From assembly GCA_948433815.1 (NCBI GenBank), contig CAOJDZ010000052.1:1-5857 (forward strand): a stretch of 5,857 bases of DNA, written 5' to 3'. Below, piece after piece: positions 4,309 through 5,857 of this stretch. Below the pieces are notes generated by a model. It was not told where the DNA came from, searched no databases, and worked only from the letters and a program-made list of their open reading frames with translations. The stretch comes from an uncultured Clostridia bacterium (GTDB taxonomy: Bacteria; Bacillota_I; Bacilli_A; RF39; UBA660). The position numbers were made by a program, and so were the translations under genes. Each line of letters begins with the position of its first letter. Position 1 is the stretch's first letter.

Positions 4309-4354
4309 ATGAAGGTAAAGCTAAAAATGTTTGAGTGTTAAGCATGTTTGAATA

Positions 4355-5035
4355 TTATTTTTTTAAATTTCCTAATATTAATTTAGCGTTATCTTTGTTT
4401 AATCCTACTGCAACTTCCATTGCTTCTTCTGGATAAACTAGCATCAAGTTTTGTATTAAATTTGCCATATTGTGTAATCTTGTTAGAGGAATTCTACTTA
4501 AGTCTTCAGTCGCAAAATCCTTCATAAACTTTATAGCATCTTGTCTAAATACTTCATCTGTATCTTTTCCTGTGTATTTTTTAACTAATTTTCTTAATGC
4601 ATCTTGATATGTAAGCCATTCAATTACTTTTACATTAAAATCATAATCTGGTAAACAGTCGTCATATTCTGCTGGTATTAAGTGTTTTCCTCCACTAGGC
4701 CTATTTTCAAAACTAAAATAACATCCTGTTTCAGTTAAAGATGCACATGGAGTTTCAAATGATAATAAATTTACTGGACCTCTATTTATATTTCTTGATC
4801 TTAAATATAATATTGGTGTACATTTAAATCTTCCATTTTTAAAACTTATATAAGGATGTGCTACTATAGATGTTCTACCTTCTTGTAATACAATGTCTAT
4901 TGATTTTCTGCTGAGACTTTTAAAATCACTTACAAAGTATTCACAACTTCCTAATTTACAACATTTTCCTCCACATTTGCTACATATTTCTTGGTTTTCT
5001 AATTTTTTTCTAATTTCTTCATTTATATTTTCCAT
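4355..5035 (-). CDS. YkgJ-like cysteine cluster protein
   Basis: The 226-residue soluble protein carries an N-terminal cysteine cluster, CSKCGGKCCKLGSC (Cys 18, 21, 25, 26, 31), plus further Cys at 72, 97, 105 and 127. This fits the zinc- or iron-sulfur-binding YkgJ-type cysteine cluster fold, in which an N-terminal CxxCxxxCC is joined by later cysteines (here FETPCASLTETGCYF and EYDDC). The C-terminal ~90 residues are helical and extend beyond the cluster domain. The biochemical role of these proteins is not established. The ATG at 5035 is preceded by AGGGGG at a 4-base distance. The start lies 18 bases after the mnmA stop on the same strand, so co-transcription is likely. This invites, but does not prove, a link to sulfur or metal handling in tRNA thiolation. 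No clear terminator follows; an 8-bp direct repeat ATGTTTGA (4327 and 4344) lies downstream. Confidence 0.8.
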   Translation of the reverse strand: MENINEEIRKKLENQEICSKCGGKCCKLGSCEYFVSDFKSLSRKSIDIVLQEGRTSIVAHPYISFKNGRFKCTPILYLRSRNINRGPVNLLSFETPCASLTETGCYFSFENRPSGGKHLIPAEYDDCLPDYDFNVKVIEWLTYQDALRKLVKKYTGKDTDEVFRQDAIKFMKDFATEDLSRIPLTRLHNMANLIQNLMLVYPEEAMEVAVGLNKDNAKLILGNLKK

Positions 5036-5053
5036 AATTCCCCCTAAATTTAA

Positions 5054-5857
5054 TTATAAATACCAAAGTTTTTCATTATCTTTTCTAACTTCTTTAATAA
5101 TTCCGCCTGCTATCATTTCTTCTCCTAAATAGATGACACATGCTTGTCCTGGCGTAACTGCTTTAGCACTTTCGTATTTAACTTTTATTTCATTATTTTC
5201 AAGATATTCAATAGTAATTGGAATATCTTCTCCTCTATATCTAAACTTACATGTTGCGAACACAGGCTTAGTACTGCTTATGTAGTTCATATCTTCAATT
5301 ATTGCTTCATCGGATATTAAATATTTGTTATCATCACCAAATGCGATATAAAGTATGTTTTTATCATTGTCTTTTCCGCATACATAATGTCTATCTTTGT
5401 CTCCGCTTAAACCTACATTTCTTCTTTGGCCTATTGTATAATTCATTAAACCATTATGTTTACCTATAACTTTGAATGTATCAATATCTATTATGTCACC
5501 AGTTTTTCCTTTTAAATAATTTTGTATAAATTTTTGATAGTTTCTTTCTCCAATAAAGCAAATGCCTGTTGAATCTTTTTTCTGCGCTACTGGAAGATTC
5601 GCTTTTTCTGCGATTTCACGCACTTCTTTTTTAGTTAGGTGTCCTACTGGAAATAATATATCTTTAAATTCTTCCATTTTAACTTGACTTAAGAAGTAAG
5701 TTTGATCTTTATTATTATCTACGCCTCTAAGTATTTTGTTTCCTTCTTTTCTTGCATAGTGTCCAGTTGCGATTAAGTCTGCGCCTAGCTTTTTTGCCTC
5801 TTTTTTAAATACATCAAATTTAATATATTTGTTACACATTATATCTGGATTTGGAGT
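5054..5857 (-). CDS. mnmA: tRNA-specific 2-thiouridylase MnmA, C-terminal part (5' end outside window)
   Basis: MnmA activates the wobble U34 of tRNAs for Lys, Glu and Gln with ATP and replaces its oxygen with sulfur taken from a persulfide relay, giving 2-thiouridine. The frame is open to the right edge: before the internal ATG at 5839 the residues read TPNPDI, giving the family motif TPNPDIMCNKYIKF with the first catalytic Cys. The second catalytic Cys is in STGICFIGER. Other family motifs are LIATGHYAR, DQTYFLSQV, FPVGHLTKKEVREIAE, NYTIGQRRNVGL and the C-terminal beta-barrel TPGQACVIY. About 267 of a usual ~360 residues are visible; the ATP-binding P-loop (SGGVDS) lies outside. It ends in TAA, 18 bases before the Cys-cluster gene, probably in one operon. 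Identification is secure. Confidence 0.97.
   Translation of the reverse strand, partial: TPNPDIMCNKYIKFDVFKKEAKKLGADLIATGHYARKEGNKILRGVDNNKDQTYFLSQVKMEEFKDILFPVGHLTKKEVREIAEKANLPVAQKKDSTGICFIGERNYQKFIQNYLKGKTGDIIDIDTFKVIGKHNGLMNYTIGQRRNVGLSGDKDRHYVCGKDNDKNILYIAFGDDNKYLISDEAIIEDMNYISSTKPVFATCKFRYRGEDIPITIEYLENNEIKVKYESAKAVTPGQACVIYLGEEMIAGGIIKEVRKDNEKLWYL

Noticed and set aside
4893..5132. Plus-strand reading frame across the Cys-cluster and mnmA genes
   Set aside because: Spans the junction of two solid minus-strand genes and has antisense-like composition.

Overview
The window is strongly AT-rich. Its coding style fits a low-GC Firmicutes lineage (Bacilli or a Mollicutes-related gut clade): Lys/Asn/Ile-rich proteins, purine-rich Shine-Dalgarno sites, and MnmA and DeoB of the Firmicutes type. 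TGA appears to be a normal stop, because Trp is always TGG and two genes end in TGA, so the Mycoplasma code is unlikely.

Left block (1-1514): the C-terminal part of phosphopentomutase (deoB, +) ends at a hairpin terminator that also serves a convergent gene. That gene, not large enough for most gene callers, encodes a 46-residue Arg/Lys/Asn/Ser repeat protein on the minus strand. It has a strong ribosome binding site and a promoter resembling the forespore sigma-G consensus, so a spore or nucleic-acid-binding role is plausible. Divergent from it is a ZIP-family metal transporter (zupT-like, +).

Middle block (1515-3423): about 1.9 kb that looks unlike the rest. It holds two small genes, a 91-residue unknown and a 147-residue winged-helix replication-initiator-like protein, with long non-coding stretches rich in hairpins and GC-rich patches. 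The second gene contains three exact 14-bp iterons, followed directly by 26 consecutive A/T bases, which is the layout of a replication origin embedded in an initiator gene. Between the two genes a 163-nt segment folds into a long nested hairpin and may be a structured RNA. Another segment (1807-1866) can form two mutually exclusive hairpins. No integrase, relaxase or transposase is visible. The block is best read as a minimal or decayed replicon (plasmid or phage derived) inserted in the chromosome, and it is the best candidate here for something undescribed.

Right block (3424-5857): three minus-strand genes. A helix-turn-helix protein of unknown role has a promoter whose -35 box lies inside a perfect palindrome, suggesting autoregulation. 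Upstream of it on that strand, a Cys-rich cluster protein lies 18 bp downstream of mnmA (tRNA 2-thiouridylase, N-terminus outside the window), and those two probably form an operon.
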